DNA of 64,000 nucleotides from Saprospiraceae bacterium (GTDB lineage Bacteria; Bacteroidota; Bacteroidia; Chitinophagales; Saprospiraceae), in NCBI GenBank assembly GCA_022841745.1, contig JALHQW010000031.1:1-64000 (forward strand), given 5' to 3'. The position numbers were made by a program, and so were the translations under genes. Each line of letters opens with the position of its first letter. Position 1 is the stretch's first letter. The notes under the pieces are model-generated. The model made no database searches. It worked only from the letters and a program-made list of their open reading frames with translations, and had not been told where the DNA came from. Below are positions 32,269 through 41,307 of the stretch, piece by piece.

Positions 32269-32280
32269 CAACAATCTTTG

Positions 32281-32341
32281 GGAATAAAGGGAGGAAGGGG
32301 GCCAGCTTGATTCAAGCTGGCCCCCTTCCTCCCTTTATTCC
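32281..32341 (-). terminator. Perfect 30-bp hairpin with 1-nt loop after egtD
   Basis: Arms 32281-32310 and 32312-32341 are exact complements with a single T between them. It ends 17 bp past the egtD stop codon. Far longer than usual terminators; it marks the left edge of the minus-strand stress-gene block. Confidence 0.8.
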
Positions 32342-32358
32342 TGCTCGTTTCATGTGCC

Positions 32359-33369
32359 TTACTCGAACGCGCTCACCGAGAAATACCCCCTCCCATCCAT
32401 AAAATGGCGTACGCTGCCGAACCCCGACTGCTGGCCCATCTTCTCGATTTGCTCCAAATCATATTTCTGGGAAACCTCTGTATGGATGACCTCGCCGTCC
32501 TTGAAATCGAATGAATGGCTGCCTATTCGGACAATCTGTTTTTTCATGCTCACCAGAAAACTGTACGCCGTGCCCGTCAGAGGGTCGTAGGTAGGGTAGT
32601 GGTCGAAGTTGGCGAGGTCGAAGTTGGCGCCGAGTTCCCGGTTGATTCTTTCCAACAAATTCATGTTGAAGCGCCTCGTGACGCCCTTGCAGTCATTGTA
32701 GGCACGGAGGATGGTCTTCGGGTTTTTCTTCAAATCAATGCCAACGAGTAAGCGGTCACCTACCTGCATGGCGGATTTAATCTTTTTCAAAAAATCAACC
32801 GCAGCGCCATTGGAATAATTGCCAATATTACTGCCCATGAACAGGATGATTTTTGGGATGCCCCGGTCTATCGTGGATAGGGTCTTGAAATAATCGCCCG
32901 GAACCGGCTTCACCTTCAAATCTGGCAGGCGGGACTTCATCAGGCTGGCGTTTGTTTCCAGCACGTCCGGCGAGATGTCGAGGGGGCAATAAATGAAGTT
33001 TTTACCCAATACCTTCAAGCGTTCGAGGAAGTAAACGGTTTTGCTGCCGTCGCCTGCCCCCAGTTCCACCACATCGAAAAAATCGTGGTCGAAGCCTTCG
33101 ACCAGTTCGGCGGCTTGGGCTTTCAGGATTTCCAGTTCGGCCTCGGGCAGGTAGTACTCTTCCAGCCGCATGATTTCCTGAAAAATCTTGTCGCCTTTTT
33201 CATCATAAAAATACATGGATGACAGCTTTTTCAGGGGCTGCGACAAGCCCGAAATAACGTCCTCCAAAAAGCCTTCATGGTAGTCCATAATAGTCAGTTC
33301 TTTGTCCGGGGCTGTTGGTGGGCGCCCCAGATTGTTTTGTTGCAAAAAAGTGATTAATCGGGCGTTCAC
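32359..33369 (-). CDS. egtD: EgtD, L-histidine N-alpha-methyltransferase
   Basis: 336 residues, the usual size. It makes hercynine (trimethyl-histidine), the first step to ergothioneine, using SAM. Seen: LSSMYFYDEKGDKIFQEIMR near the N-terminus, the SAM loop VELGAGDGSKT, IILFMGSNIGNYSNG, and the C-terminal IHTEVSQKYDLEQIE that contacts the substrate. The start at 33369 overlaps the stop of the gene upstream by ATGA, so the two are translationally coupled. A shorter form from the internal MDYHEGF Met is possible. Confidence 0.93.
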   Translation of the reverse strand: MNARLITFLQQNNLGRPPTAPDKELTIMDYHEGFLEDVISGLSQPLKKLSSMYFYDEKGDKIFQEIMRLEEYYLPEAELEILKAQAAELVEGFDHDFFDVVELGAGDGSKTVYFLERLKVLGKNFIYCPLDISPDVLETNASLMKSRLPDLKVKPVPGDYFKTLSTIDRGIPKIILFMGSNIGNYSNGAAVDFLKKIKSAMQVGDRLLVGIDLKKNPKTILRAYNDCKGVTRRFNMNLLERINRELGANFDLANFDHYPTYDPLTGTAYSFLVSMKKQIVRIGSHSFDFKDGEVIHTEVSQKYDLEQIEKMGQQSGFGSVRHFMDGRGYFSVSAFE

Positions 33370-33911
33370 CCTTTGAATTGCACCTGCTTCAGGCGGTCGT
33401 CCTTGATGATGCTCGTGACCAACCAGACGTATTCCTGGTTTTCCTTGTCGTAGCCGAGCGCTTTGAATGAATTGCCGAAAGGGCAGGCTGGGAAATCCTC
33501 GAAACCCACCCGTAGCTCAAACCTGTCGGGGTTTTCGTTGAATTTCTCCTTGAGGATTTTCGGCATCCCATATTTCATCGGGGCGGTGTCTTCGCAAACA
33601 TATTCCTGCACGGGCTGGTCCAGCTTTTTTGAGACCACGCCACCCGAATAATAATGCTCGCCCAATAAATCTATCAGCAGCCCTTTGTCCTCGCTCGCCT
33701 TGTCCTTGATGGTGAAGAGGAACTGGCTGTCCACTGCGTTTTCAGTAATTTCAAACTGAAAGGCATCCTCCACGTCAAATTCCTCCATGTCCAAATGCTT
33801 CTTGGAAGTCGTGCAGTAAAGCTGTTCGCCTTTCACTTCGTAATCGTCCGAATAGCCTTTTGCCCTCAATTCGTTGACTGCGCCCAGCAGGTTGTTTTCG
33901 TTTAATTTCAT
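33366..33911 (-). CDS. Hypothetical protein coupled to egtD
   Basis: 181 residues, acidic. The first 95 residues (LLGAVNELRAKGYSDDYEVK, FDVEDAFQFEITENA) resemble a small family often labelled phosphoribosylpyrophosphate synthetase-like without evidence. The C-terminal part (RVGFEDFPACPFGNSFKALG) is unfamiliar. It overlaps egtD by four bases and follows egtB after 90 bp; the role is unknown. Confidence 0.65.
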   Translation of the reverse strand: MKLNENNLLGAVNELRAKGYSDDYEVKGEQLYCTTSKKHLDMEEFDVEDAFQFEITENAVDSQFLFTIKDKASEDKGLLIDLLGEHYYSGGVVSKKLDQPVQEYVCEDTAPMKYGMPKILKEKFNENPDRFELRVGFEDFPACPFGNSFKALGYDKENQEYVWLVTSIIKDDRLKQVQFKG

Positions 33912-34001
33912 TTAAAAAATTTACTGGTTAAAAAAAAGTTTTCTTCGTTTGGTGCCTGCCCCGAACGTGGTGGCCCCGAACGGAGTTCGGGAGCACATGG
34001 A

Positions 34002-35186
34002 CTACCTCGCCAGTCGGATGCCCGAAAACATCCACCTCAGGTGCGGGTGGAAGAAGTTGCGGTAAGTATGGCGGCTGTGCCCCTGCGGCGTTGCTGCCGA
34101 TGCGCCCCGCAGCACGTGCTGGTTCACCATGAACTTGCCGTTGTACTCGCCCAGCGCCCCGGGCACTTTTGAGAAGCCGGGGTAGGGGAGGTAGGCGCTC
34201 CCCGTCCATTCCCAGAGCTGGCCCCAGTCGAATTTGGCGGAAGCTGCCTCCCACTCGAACTCCGTCGGCAGGCGCAGCCCCTTCCACTCGGCATAGGCAA
34301 ATGCCTCGAAATAGCTGACGTGCTGCACGGGCAGTCCGGGGTCCACAGCTTGTAGCCCCCGGTAATTGTAGCAGTGCCACTCACCGTCCACCTTGTGCCA
34401 GTAGAGCGGCGCTGTGATGCCGTTGTTGTTCACCCAGTCCCAGCCTTCGGCATGCCAGAGGTTGAAATTCTGATAGCCGCCGCCCTCGATGAACTCGATG
34501 AACTCCCCGTTCGTGACGAGGCGGTCCGCAATTTCATAAGGCTGCAGATAGACCTTGTGCGCGCCCAACTCATTGTCAAAATGATAGCCCTCGCCCTGGT
34601 GCCCAACCGTATAGACGCCTTCGGGGATAGGGATGAAGCCCAATGCTGTTTTTTCAGCCTTCGTCAAAAAACGCCCGTTTTCATAAATGGGGAAGGTGGG
34701 CTGGTGCCCCAGGATGTACTTGAGGTCGTAGGCCAGCAACTCCTGGTGCTGCTGCTCGTGGTTGATGCCGACCTCAATCAAAAATAGCAACTCCTCATCG
34801 GGCGATTGGCCGAGCAGCCGGGCGAGGTGCTCGGTCACGTATTTCCGATAGCTGTACACCTGCTCCACCGTTGGGCGGGTCATCAGGCCGCGGTTGGGGC
34901 GTAGCACCCGCTTGCCTGCATTGTTATAGTAGCTGTTGAACAGGTAGGCGAAATCGGCGTCATAAATCTCGTACCCCTCCATGTATGGCACTAAGACGAA
35001 CTGCTCAAAAAACCAGGTGGTATGCCCCAGATGCCACTTGGGCGGCGAGACGTCCACGACGGGCTGCACGGAGTAGTCCTCCAGCGCAAGGGGGCTGCAT
35101 ATCGTCTCCGACAATTGGCGGGTTTCCCTGAATCTTTTCTCGGGCAGCATTTTAAGTTTTGTTTTCTCTTCGTGTAAAAAGGTCAT
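34002..35186 (-). CDS. egtB: EgtB, ergothioneine-forming sulfoxide synthase
   Basis: From ATG 35186: 394 residues. N-terminal DinB-like domain with iron ligands (WHLGHTTWFFEQ and NHEQQHQELLAYDL) and a C-terminal FGE-sulfatase domain (GEFIEFIEGGGY, LRLPTEFEWEAASA, QLWEWTGSAYLPYPG, then RGASAATPQGHSRHTYRNFF). It joins hercynine and a thiol with O2. No egtA, egtC or egtE is visible, so it may use cysteine directly. The start overlaps the upstream stop by ATGA; a small hairpin (33975-33991) follows the gene. Confidence 0.93.
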   Translation of the reverse strand: MTFLHEEKTKLKMLPEKRFRETRQLSETICSPLALEDYSVQPVVDVSPPKWHLGHTTWFFEQFVLVPYMEGYEIYDADFAYLFNSYYNNAGKRVLRPNRGLMTRPTVEQVYSYRKYVTEHLARLLGQSPDEELLFLIEVGINHEQQHQELLAYDLKYILGHQPTFPIYENGRFLTKAEKTALGFIPIPEGVYTVGHQGEGYHFDNELGAHKVYLQPYEIADRLVTNGEFIEFIEGGGYQNFNLWHAEGWDWVNNNGITAPLYWHKVDGEWHCYNYRGLQAVDPGLPVQHVSYFEAFAYAEWKGLRLPTEFEWEAASAKFDWGQLWEWTGSAYLPYPGFSKVPGALGEYNGKFMVNQHVLRGASAATPQGHSRHTYRNFFHPHLRWMFSGIRLAR

Positions 35187-35989
35187 GTAAGTTGTTTTAA
35201 AAAAACATTGGAACTCTCCGTCAAAAAAGACTCGGCAGCGCCGATGAAGCCATCTGGGCTGCCGAAATGGGAAATGGGCAAAACGGCTCCGCCCCACTTC
35301 TCCGCCTCCCAGTACCCGTGCTCCAAGTCAGGGAGCCCATGCGGGTACAGCCGGCGGTTGTGCCGCAGGAAGCTGTTGTAAAAATAGGGTATGCCGCTGA
35401 CCTCGTCGTCTGCGGGGGCAAAGCCTGCAAACTGGTGAAGCCCATTGCCATAATCGCAAAAAATGCCCGTGTCGAAATTCGTTGGCCATATCCGCACCTC
35501 GCTTGTCTGGTTCAGTGCGGAAAGCGTGCTTGCAAGCACCTCGTTCGCGCCCGTGCGCAGCGTGGCCCAAAGCCTCAGTGCATCTGCCCCGACGGGCAGG
35601 GCCACCCGGTTTTCGTCAAAACGGCCCGGAAACCGGAAGCGGAGGCCGCTCCCCAGGTCGGTGGAGAGGGACGCGTTCGCCTTCAGCACCAGCCCCAGGG
35701 TGGCGACGACCTCGTCGTAGCCTTGCCCTTCGGTCGTCACGTACACGTTTTCATTAGGGGAAACGATGGCAAATGCATTTTCAAAGATATCGAATGCGGC
35801 AAAGAACAGGTTCCCCTCCCTCCCAAAGCTACGCCCCTCCAGCCGCCCCGTGCTGCTGTTCCAACTGAAATTGGCATGGCTGTAATCATCGGCAGGTGTC
35901 ACCGTTTGGTATCCAATTTGCCCCAAGACCCGCCCCCAGTTGTGCAGGGTCTGGTCGCAGGCAACCAAGTTTTCAATATTCATTTCCAA
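35183..35989 (-). CDS. DUF5996-like protein coupled to egtB
   Basis: 268 residues. The segments LHNWGRVLGQIGYQTVTPAD and SEVRIWPTNFDTGIF with a following ADDEVSGIPYFYNSF and EKWGGAVLPISH resemble the DUF5996 family, but I am not certain. The stop overlaps the egtB start (ATGA), which implies balanced synthesis. A role in ergothioneine metabolism or thiol handling is inferred only from this linkage. Confidence 0.6.
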   Translation of the reverse strand: MEMNIENLVACDQTLHNWGRVLGQIGYQTVTPADDYSHANFSWNSSTGRLEGRSFGREGNLFFAAFDIFENAFAIVSPNENVYVTTEGQGYDEVVATLGLVLKANASLSTDLGSGLRFRFPGRFDENRVALPVGADALRLWATLRTGANEVLASTLSALNQTSEVRIWPTNFDTGIFCDYGNGLHQFAGFAPADDEVSGIPYFYNSFLRHNRRLYPHGLPDLEHGYWEAEKWGGAVLPISHFGSPDGFIGAAESFLTESSNVFLKQLT

Positions 35990-36058
35990 TTTTTGGCTTG
36001 AAAGATACGGGCCGCAGCCGGGTCAGCGGCCGCAGCCTGTACCTGCTTGGCGAGTGGA

Positions 36059-36412
36059 TTATGCTTTGTCGAAATACCGCTCGCGGACTACCATGCCGGC
36101 GTCGTTCCAGTCCCGGCTGATAATCTCGTGGTGGTAGTACTTTGACCCATCTTTGAGGTCGAAATCGAAAGTGAATTCGGAATTGGAAGTGTTGCCCTCG
36201 GTTGTCCGGTTGTGGAAGGTGATTTCGTTCACCTTGGCCAGGTTGTCCACCAAACCTTGGATCTTGGCAACGAACTGAGCCTTGTTCTCGGTGTTCAGGT
36301 TGCCGTAGTCGGAGGTGGCCACTTCATCGGCGAAATACTTTTGGATGCCTTCTACAATTTGGCCTTGCTTGACCATTTCATCGAGCCCACTGGCTCTTTC
36401 ATTGATTGTCAT
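36059..36412 (-). CDS. SnoaL/NTF2-like protein
   Basis: 117 residues with the layout of the NTF2-like fold: an N-terminal helix (LDEMVKQGQIVEGIQKYFAD), then strands (EITFHNRTTEGNTSNSEFTF, DGSKYYHHEIISRDWNDAGM, VVRERYFD). Members include small isomerases and unknown stress proteins. No catalytic residues can be assigned. It stands 69 bp upstream of the DUF5996-like gene on the same strand. Confidence 0.7.
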   Translation of the reverse strand: MTINERASGLDEMVKQGQIVEGIQKYFADEVATSDYGNLNTENKAQFVAKIQGLVDNLAKVNEITFHNRTTEGNTSNSEFTFDFDLKDGSKYYHHEIISRDWNDAGMVVRERYFDKA

Positions 36413-36467
36413 AAAAAAAATTTAAGGATGAGAAAATTAGGTTCTATTTGGAATTTCGGAATAATGC

Positions 36468-36761
36468 CTATTGGATGACTGATTCGATTTGCTCCGCAAA
36501 CTCGAAGTCAAAGTTCGATACCCCACCAAAATCATGGGAGGTCATTCGTATGTCCACCCGGTCGTACACATTGAACCATTCAGGGTGGTGGTTTTTCTTC
36601 TCGGCAAGGATGGCGACGCGGGTCATAAAACCGAAGGCGTCGATGAAGCTTTTGAACTTGAAGCTCTTTTCGATGCCGTCGTTGTTCGGTTTCCAGTCGA
36701 GGTCACGATTTTTGAGCTCGGCGATAATTTCATCGCCTTTGAATACGGTTACGTTCTTCAT
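36468..36761 (-). CDS. phhB: Pterin-4a-carbinolamine dehydratase
   Basis: 97 residues from ATG 36761. The active-site motif [18 protein letters not shown] is complete and the length is typical. The enzyme dehydrates 4a-hydroxytetrahydrobiopterin made by aromatic amino-acid hydroxylases and can assist other pterin or DNA-binding partners. No hydroxylase is seen in the window. The 36762-36827 extension of the frame overlaps the next gene and is not needed. Confidence 0.88.
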   Translation of the reverse strand: MKNVTVFKGDEIIAELKNRDLDWKPNNDGIEKSFKFKSFIDAFGFMTRVAILAEKKNHHPEWFNVYDRVDIRMTSHDFGGVSNFDFEFAEQIESVIQ

Positions 36762-36775
36762 CAATGTTGAATTTT

Positions 36776-37102
36776 TTAGTTGAACGATAATGTTCCATGC
36801 CCGAAGTGGGCGGAATATTGCCTGCAATAAACAATGACTGTCGAGTTTGCTTCCACGTCAAGCTCGTCCGGTAGGGGGAATGTTTTCGAGGGTTTGGAAT
36901 ACTCGAACAAACCGATGTTTGTCAAGGCATTGTCCAACTGGCCGGCTGGGTTCGAGCTGAAAGCAATGGTAACATCGGGAGCGCCGGGCGCCACCCAAAA
37001 GCCCTGGCTGAAGTGGAGTGCCCTTTTGCCGTTGTCGTCGGTGATTTCGGCTATTCCTTTGGCCTCCGGGCCGTTAATAATTGTGCTTGCGATTACATTC
37101 AT
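36776..37102 (-). CDS. DM13-domain protein
   Basis: 108 residues. The C-terminal half [20 protein letters not shown] followed by [13 protein letters not shown] is a DM13 domain, in which the Cys is thought to take part in redox reactions. It is unusually short and has no signal peptide, so it would be cytoplasmic. It lies between the pterin dehydratase and the Rieske-TPP enzyme on the same strand (15- and 21-bp gaps), so it belongs to the same transcript. Confidence 0.75.
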   Translation of the reverse strand: MNVIASTIINGPEAKGIAEITDDNGKRALHFSQGFWVAPGAPDVTIAFSSNPAGQLDNALTNIGLFEYSKPSKTFPLPDELDVEANSTVIVYCRQYSAHFGHGTLSFN

Positions 37103-37123
37103 TTCTGTTCGTTTTTTTTTTGT

Positions 37124-39070
37124 TTAAGTCAATTTCACGTCTGTCATTATTTCCAAAATGGCTGGGCCGTCATGTTCCAGAATGGTTTTCATGGCTTTTG
37201 CAAGGTGTTCCCTTTTTTCTACTTTGATTCCAAGCCCTCCACAGCCATTGGCATATTCTGCAAAATCAGGGTTGACCAATGACGTTGACCAGACATCGAG
37301 GTGGGCCGCCTGCTGCTCTTTCGAGATTTTGCCCAGCTCGTTGTTGTTCAGCAAAATGAGCTTAATGGGCATGTTGTACTTGACCGCAGTTGTAAATTCC
37401 GCCAGGTATTGGCAAAACCCGCCGTCACCGGCTACGGCGATAATCGGCCGGTCATTGCCGACGGCTGCCCATGCCCCCATAGCTGCGGGAAAGGCAAAGC
37501 CTATTGACCCCAGATAGCCCGACATGAGGAAAGTGTGGTTGACCGCTTCAAAATAGCGGCCCAATGAATACGCATTATTGCCCACATCAACGGTCATGAT
37601 AGCATTTTCGGGGGCCTGTCTGGTCAGTTCATCAAATATAGCAATAGCACTTATCCCCTTTCCCCTGTCTTCCAACAAGCGTTTTTTCTTTTCATCCCTC
37701 CATATTCCCCAACGCTTGGCTATTTCCCCTTTTCGGTTGGTTTTGTTTTTGAGATTGGTGCATTGCTCGTGGAGCATTTCTATTGCAACAGATATTTCAC
37801 CCCATACAGCGGCGTCCACTTCGTGAAATTTACTTAATGCCAATGGGTCAAAATCAATTTGTATGGTTGGGATTTTAGGGGCAATGCCTGTGTGCTTTGA
37901 AAAAGAAGCCCCAACCACGAGCAACATATCAGCCTCATTCATAAAATAGGAGGCGATGGGCGTCCCACTTCTCCCCAACACACCGCAGCCCAATGGATGC
38001 TTATCTGAAATCTGCCCTTTGCCTTTAAAGGTGGACATCACAGGGCAATTTAGTTTTTCAGCAAAGGCAATTATTTTATCCATACAGAACCGGGCGCCGT
38101 ATCCTACGATAATAGCAGGTTTTTCTGATTTGTCGAGTAATTGCAGGGCTTTTTCAAACGACTCTTTCGGTGGGGCAATCGTAAGCGGGGTAATCCGCCC
38201 TTCGGGTGTTTGGGCCTTCGTGCCTTGAGCAACTTTTGTGGTTTGTATCTCGTCAGGAAAAGTAAGGTGCGAGACGTCCCGCCTTAGAATTGCATGCTTT
38301 ATTGCCAGGCTCATCAATTCGGCATGCTGGCTATTGTTTTGGACCCGATGGTTAAAAGCCGCTACTGCACTAAAGGCGCTCACTAAGTCCAACTCCTGAA
38401 AAATACCTGTCCCAACTACCTGTGTGGCCACTTGCCCGGTGAGGGCGAGGATAGGGGAGCTATCCACTTTAGCATCCCAAAGGCCTGTGTAGAGGTTGGT
38501 CGCTCCGGGGCCCGCAATAGTGAAACAAGCGGCAGGCTTGCCAGTTAATTTTCCATAACCAGAGGCGGCGAAGGATGCTGCCCCTTCATGGCGGATGCCT
38601 ATATATTTAAGGTTACCTCTTTCTTCTTGTCTGCGAAGTGCATCGCCCAATCCTAAATTGGAGTGGCCAACCATGCCAAACACCCGATTTACGCCCCAGT
38701 TAATCATTGTCTCGACCATTACATCGGTGATGGTCGTTTCGTGCGGCGCTTCTTCTTCGACGCCTACAAAAACAGCATCCTTCTCTATTCTGACTTCGTA
38801 GGCAGGTACGCCGTCATCAAAACCTCCGGGCGGTTTTCCTGTACAGGGATGATAATCCCAGCCATGCCAGGGGCATCGAAGCCACCCATTCTCGATAGAA
38901 CCCTCTCCGAGCGGCCCGCCTTGATGCGGACAGGTATTGCTTAATGCACAGATTTTCCCCTCAAAATTAGCAAGGCAAATATCCTCGTGGCCTGCGGTGA
39001 CGGTCATCACCCGGTTTTCAAGCAATTCGTTTTTGTTGTCAAGGACCTTGTGCCAGATTTTTTTTTTCAT
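37124..39070 (-). CDS. Rieske domain fused to a TPP-dependent pyruvate-oxidase/ALS-like enzyme
   Basis: 648 residues. Residues 1-105 are a Rieske [2Fe-2S] domain with all ligands (Cys47, His49, Cys66, His69: NTCPHQGGPLGEG and LRCPWHGWDYH). Residues 115-645 are a full TPP enzyme: Glu in GIRHEGAASFAASGYGKLTG, the FAD/ADP-type middle domain, and the TPP-binding GDGGFCQYLAEFTTAVKYNM. The family includes pyruvate oxidase, acetolactate synthase and oxalyl-CoA decarboxylase; the substrate cannot be told. The fusion suggests electrons from a decarboxylation pass to or from the cluster. ATGA overlap with the upstream gene. Confidence 0.88.
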   Translation of the reverse strand: MKKKIWHKVLDNKNELLENRVMTVTAGHEDICLANFEGKICALSNTCPHQGGPLGEGSIENGWLRCPWHGWDYHPCTGKPPGGFDDGVPAYEVRIEKDAVFVGVEEEAPHETTITDVMVETMINWGVNRVFGMVGHSNLGLGDALRRQEERGNLKYIGIRHEGAASFAASGYGKLTGKPAACFTIAGPGATNLYTGLWDAKVDSSPILALTGQVATQVVGTGIFQELDLVSAFSAVAAFNHRVQNNSQHAELMSLAIKHAILRRDVSHLTFPDEIQTTKVAQGTKAQTPEGRITPLTIAPPKESFEKALQLLDKSEKPAIIVGYGARFCMDKIIAFAEKLNCPVMSTFKGKGQISDKHPLGCGVLGRSGTPIASYFMNEADMLLVVGASFSKHTGIAPKIPTIQIDFDPLALSKFHEVDAAVWGEISVAIEMLHEQCTNLKNKTNRKGEIAKRWGIWRDEKKKRLLEDRGKGISAIAIFDELTRQAPENAIMTVDVGNNAYSLGRYFEAVNHTFLMSGYLGSIGFAFPAAMGAWAAVGNDRPIIAVAGDGGFCQYLAEFTTAVKYNMPIKLILLNNNELGKISKEQQAAHLDVWSTSLVNPDFAEYANGCGGLGIKVEKREHLAKAMKTILEHDGPAILEIMTDVKLT

Positions 39071-39801
39071 CGGAGATCAATGTCGTTTTTTATCAAGATG
39101 ATGGAATTGAGGTAAGTGGTGAGGTTCTCAATGGTTTTGCCATCTTCTTCGATTTTTTTCTTAAGCCTTGTTTTTGCCATTTTTATGCTGCCAACCTCCT
39201 TGTACTGTAGTTCTGCAATCTCCTTTGAAGATAAGTTCATTTTTATCAAGGCACAGAGCATCAAGTCATTTTGTGTCAGATTAGGGTGGAGTACCGACAG
39301 TCTTGCGAAAAAAGGCTCATTGGTCTTTAGCAGTTTATAGTCGATTTCATCAAAGAGTGTGTTTTTGGTGCTTCGGTCGATGATGCGCCTCAACTTCCTT
39401 TTCTCATCTTTGGCTATATCTGCCGTTTCGATTTCCTTTTGGAGCACATCAAGCATGGTTTTGATGTTGTTGCCCATCAGCACTTGGCTCCTCAATTCAC
39501 CCTCCAGCTCCATTTTCTTTTCAGAGATTTGTTTGTTTAGAATCTTTAGCTCTTCGTTTGTTGATTTCAGTTTCTCGTTTTGCTTACTGATTATATTGCT
39601 TTTCTCAATTGACTCTTTTAGGAATTTGTTTTTTTGATAGAACAGGAAGAGTATGGAGCTTAATGCCACCATAATGAGAAGGGATATGAAGATATTCTTT
39701 TTTTGATTTGCTATCTGTTCTTCTTTCACTTGGTTTTGAAGGGTTAAAGCTTTGATTTCAGTGCTTTTGGCTAATATTTCCAAAAAAACAGAAGTGGTCA
39801 C
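39067..39801 (-). pseudogene. C-terminal half (TM, coiled coil, HTH) of a disrupted TPR regulator
   Basis: 244 residues from a GTG at 39801, though the coding frame is open back to the foldback element at 39889. One membrane segment (NIFISLLIMVALSSILFLFY), a long coiled coil (NEKLKSTNEELKILNKQISE) and a LuxR-like helix-turn-helix end (NLTQNDLMLCALIKMNLSSK, then EVGSIKMAKTRLKKKI). In Bacteroidota such parts follow a periplasmic TPR domain; that domain is the gene at 40091-41230. Removing the element and one CTTTT restores a single frame. It overlaps the next gene by ATGA. Confidence 0.8.
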
Positions 39802-39888
39802 TTCGTCTATCTTTTCTTGTAAGATAACTTGTTGTGTCTGTAGCGCTTCTATGATTTTATCTATTTCGCCTGCCTCTTTTTCTCTTTT

Positions 39889-40097
39889 AACGTGAATTAT
39901 GGCAGTTAAACAGTCCCGTAGGGACGGAACATCGGTAGCAAAATCAATAAAATAAAGGCTCGGCGTCCCGTTAGGGACGCAACAATCAGTTGATGTTGCG
40001 TCCCTAACGGGACGCTAAAAGACTTTTTCGGTAAATTCTACCGATGTTTCGTCTCTACGGGACTGTTTATCAAGCACTTAGAGCCATAACTCACGTT
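39889..40097. mobile_element. 209-bp foldback element (MITE/REP-like) with 5-bp target duplication
   Basis: Ends AACGTGAATTATGGC and its near-complement GCCATAACTCACGTT; the inverted match continues inward through TAAACAGTCCCGTAGGGACG (one 10-bp indel and a few mismatches). An inner hairpin (CGTCCCGTTAGGGACGCAAC and its complement) fills the centre. CTTTT flanks it on both sides (39884-39888, 40098-40102). No transposase inside, so it moves in trans. It interrupts the TPR-HTH regulator. Confidence 0.88.
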
Positions 40098-41230
40098 CTT
40101 TTAAGTACCTCTAATGCCCACTTTTTTCTTTGGAGTGCCATCAGGTATGGGGTGCCTTCTTTCCCTGATGTTTCTATCGCTTTGTCAAAATAACCTGTTG
40201 CTTTGTCATAGCTTTCTGTTGTTAAGTCTATCTTAAAGATAGCCCAGCCGGCATATGCATAATCTACCGAAGTTCTTCGAGTGCTGGGGTTGATGGCAGT
40301 TTTTATGGCATTGTTATATGCCTCCAAGGCAAGTTTTGGCAGGTTGCTGTTCATGTAACTGTGTCCCAAGACCCTGTAGTGGATGTCAAGCGTCTGGGTA
40401 TGCCCTGTTTTCTTATAAATCTCAATACTTTGCTTGAGGTATTCAATTGCCTCTTCAAACTTGTTTTCTTGGTTTTTATACAGTGCAATGTATAGATAAG
40501 TGTCGGCTATGTCGGACAACATGTTTGCTTTTCTTGATTCTTCTACTATGAAGTCGAATATTTCATAAGCGCGCCCAATGCTGTCTGGTAGCAACCCATA
40601 AGTATTTGCAAGTTTGTTGTAAACCAAGAAGTGGTAGTGGCTCCAAGATGCGTCTTTATTCAGCAAATCTATCGCCCTCTGCTTATCGGACACCATTTTT
40701 TCAAAATTGGTGGAAATGGCTGTTCGATAATTTGTCTGTAGCCCATTTATGAGAACCGCTCTCTTCTTTTCGTGTTCAGGTTGAAAAATGTAGTCGGCAA
40801 CCACTAAAAGCCGTTTCTCCGATTGTTCAAAATCCTCAATTACATAATAGTAGTTTAATAAGAGCTCATCAATATCAAACACAAGATCGTATAGTTTCTG
40901 CTTTACCAGCTCACTGTACAAGGCTTCTAAGTTTTGCTTCCAATCGAGGTTTTTATTGGTAAAGTAGTCGGCTTTATATTCATAAAACTTCCCGATAAGC
41001 AGTGCTTGTTTGTTTCCAACCGCCTGCAACTGAAAAGCTAAATCCCTCATTTGCCCAACATCTGCATATTCGACCTTCTGTATTTTTTGCAAATAGCCGG
41101 CTGTATCCCAAGCAAAACGGGGCGGCTCTACCTTATTCGCCTTTTCAACATCTTCCTGAAACACACATGAGGGCAACAGGAAAAATACCAAGGAGAACAA
41201 AATCTTTGAAAATGATAATGTTGAACTCAT
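40091..41230 (-). pseudogene. N-terminal TPR half of the disrupted regulator (lipoprotein)
   Basis: From ATG 41230: 379 residues. The lipoprotein signal is MSSTLSFSKILFSLVFFLLP then SC. Several TPR-like helix pairs follow, the clearest being EAIEYLKQSIEIYKKTGHTQ and ALEAYNNAIKTA. The frame ends at a TGA (40091-40093) that belongs to the end of the inserted foldback element. The natural protein would continue into the membrane and HTH half. As it stands it is a free periplasmic TPR lipoprotein. Confidence 0.8.
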
Positions 41231-41307
41231 AAGGCGACTCTTTTTGTGAACTAATACAATTTCTTGGACCCCCCCTACAAGCCGATTAACTTTTCTCCAA
41301 GCATTTT

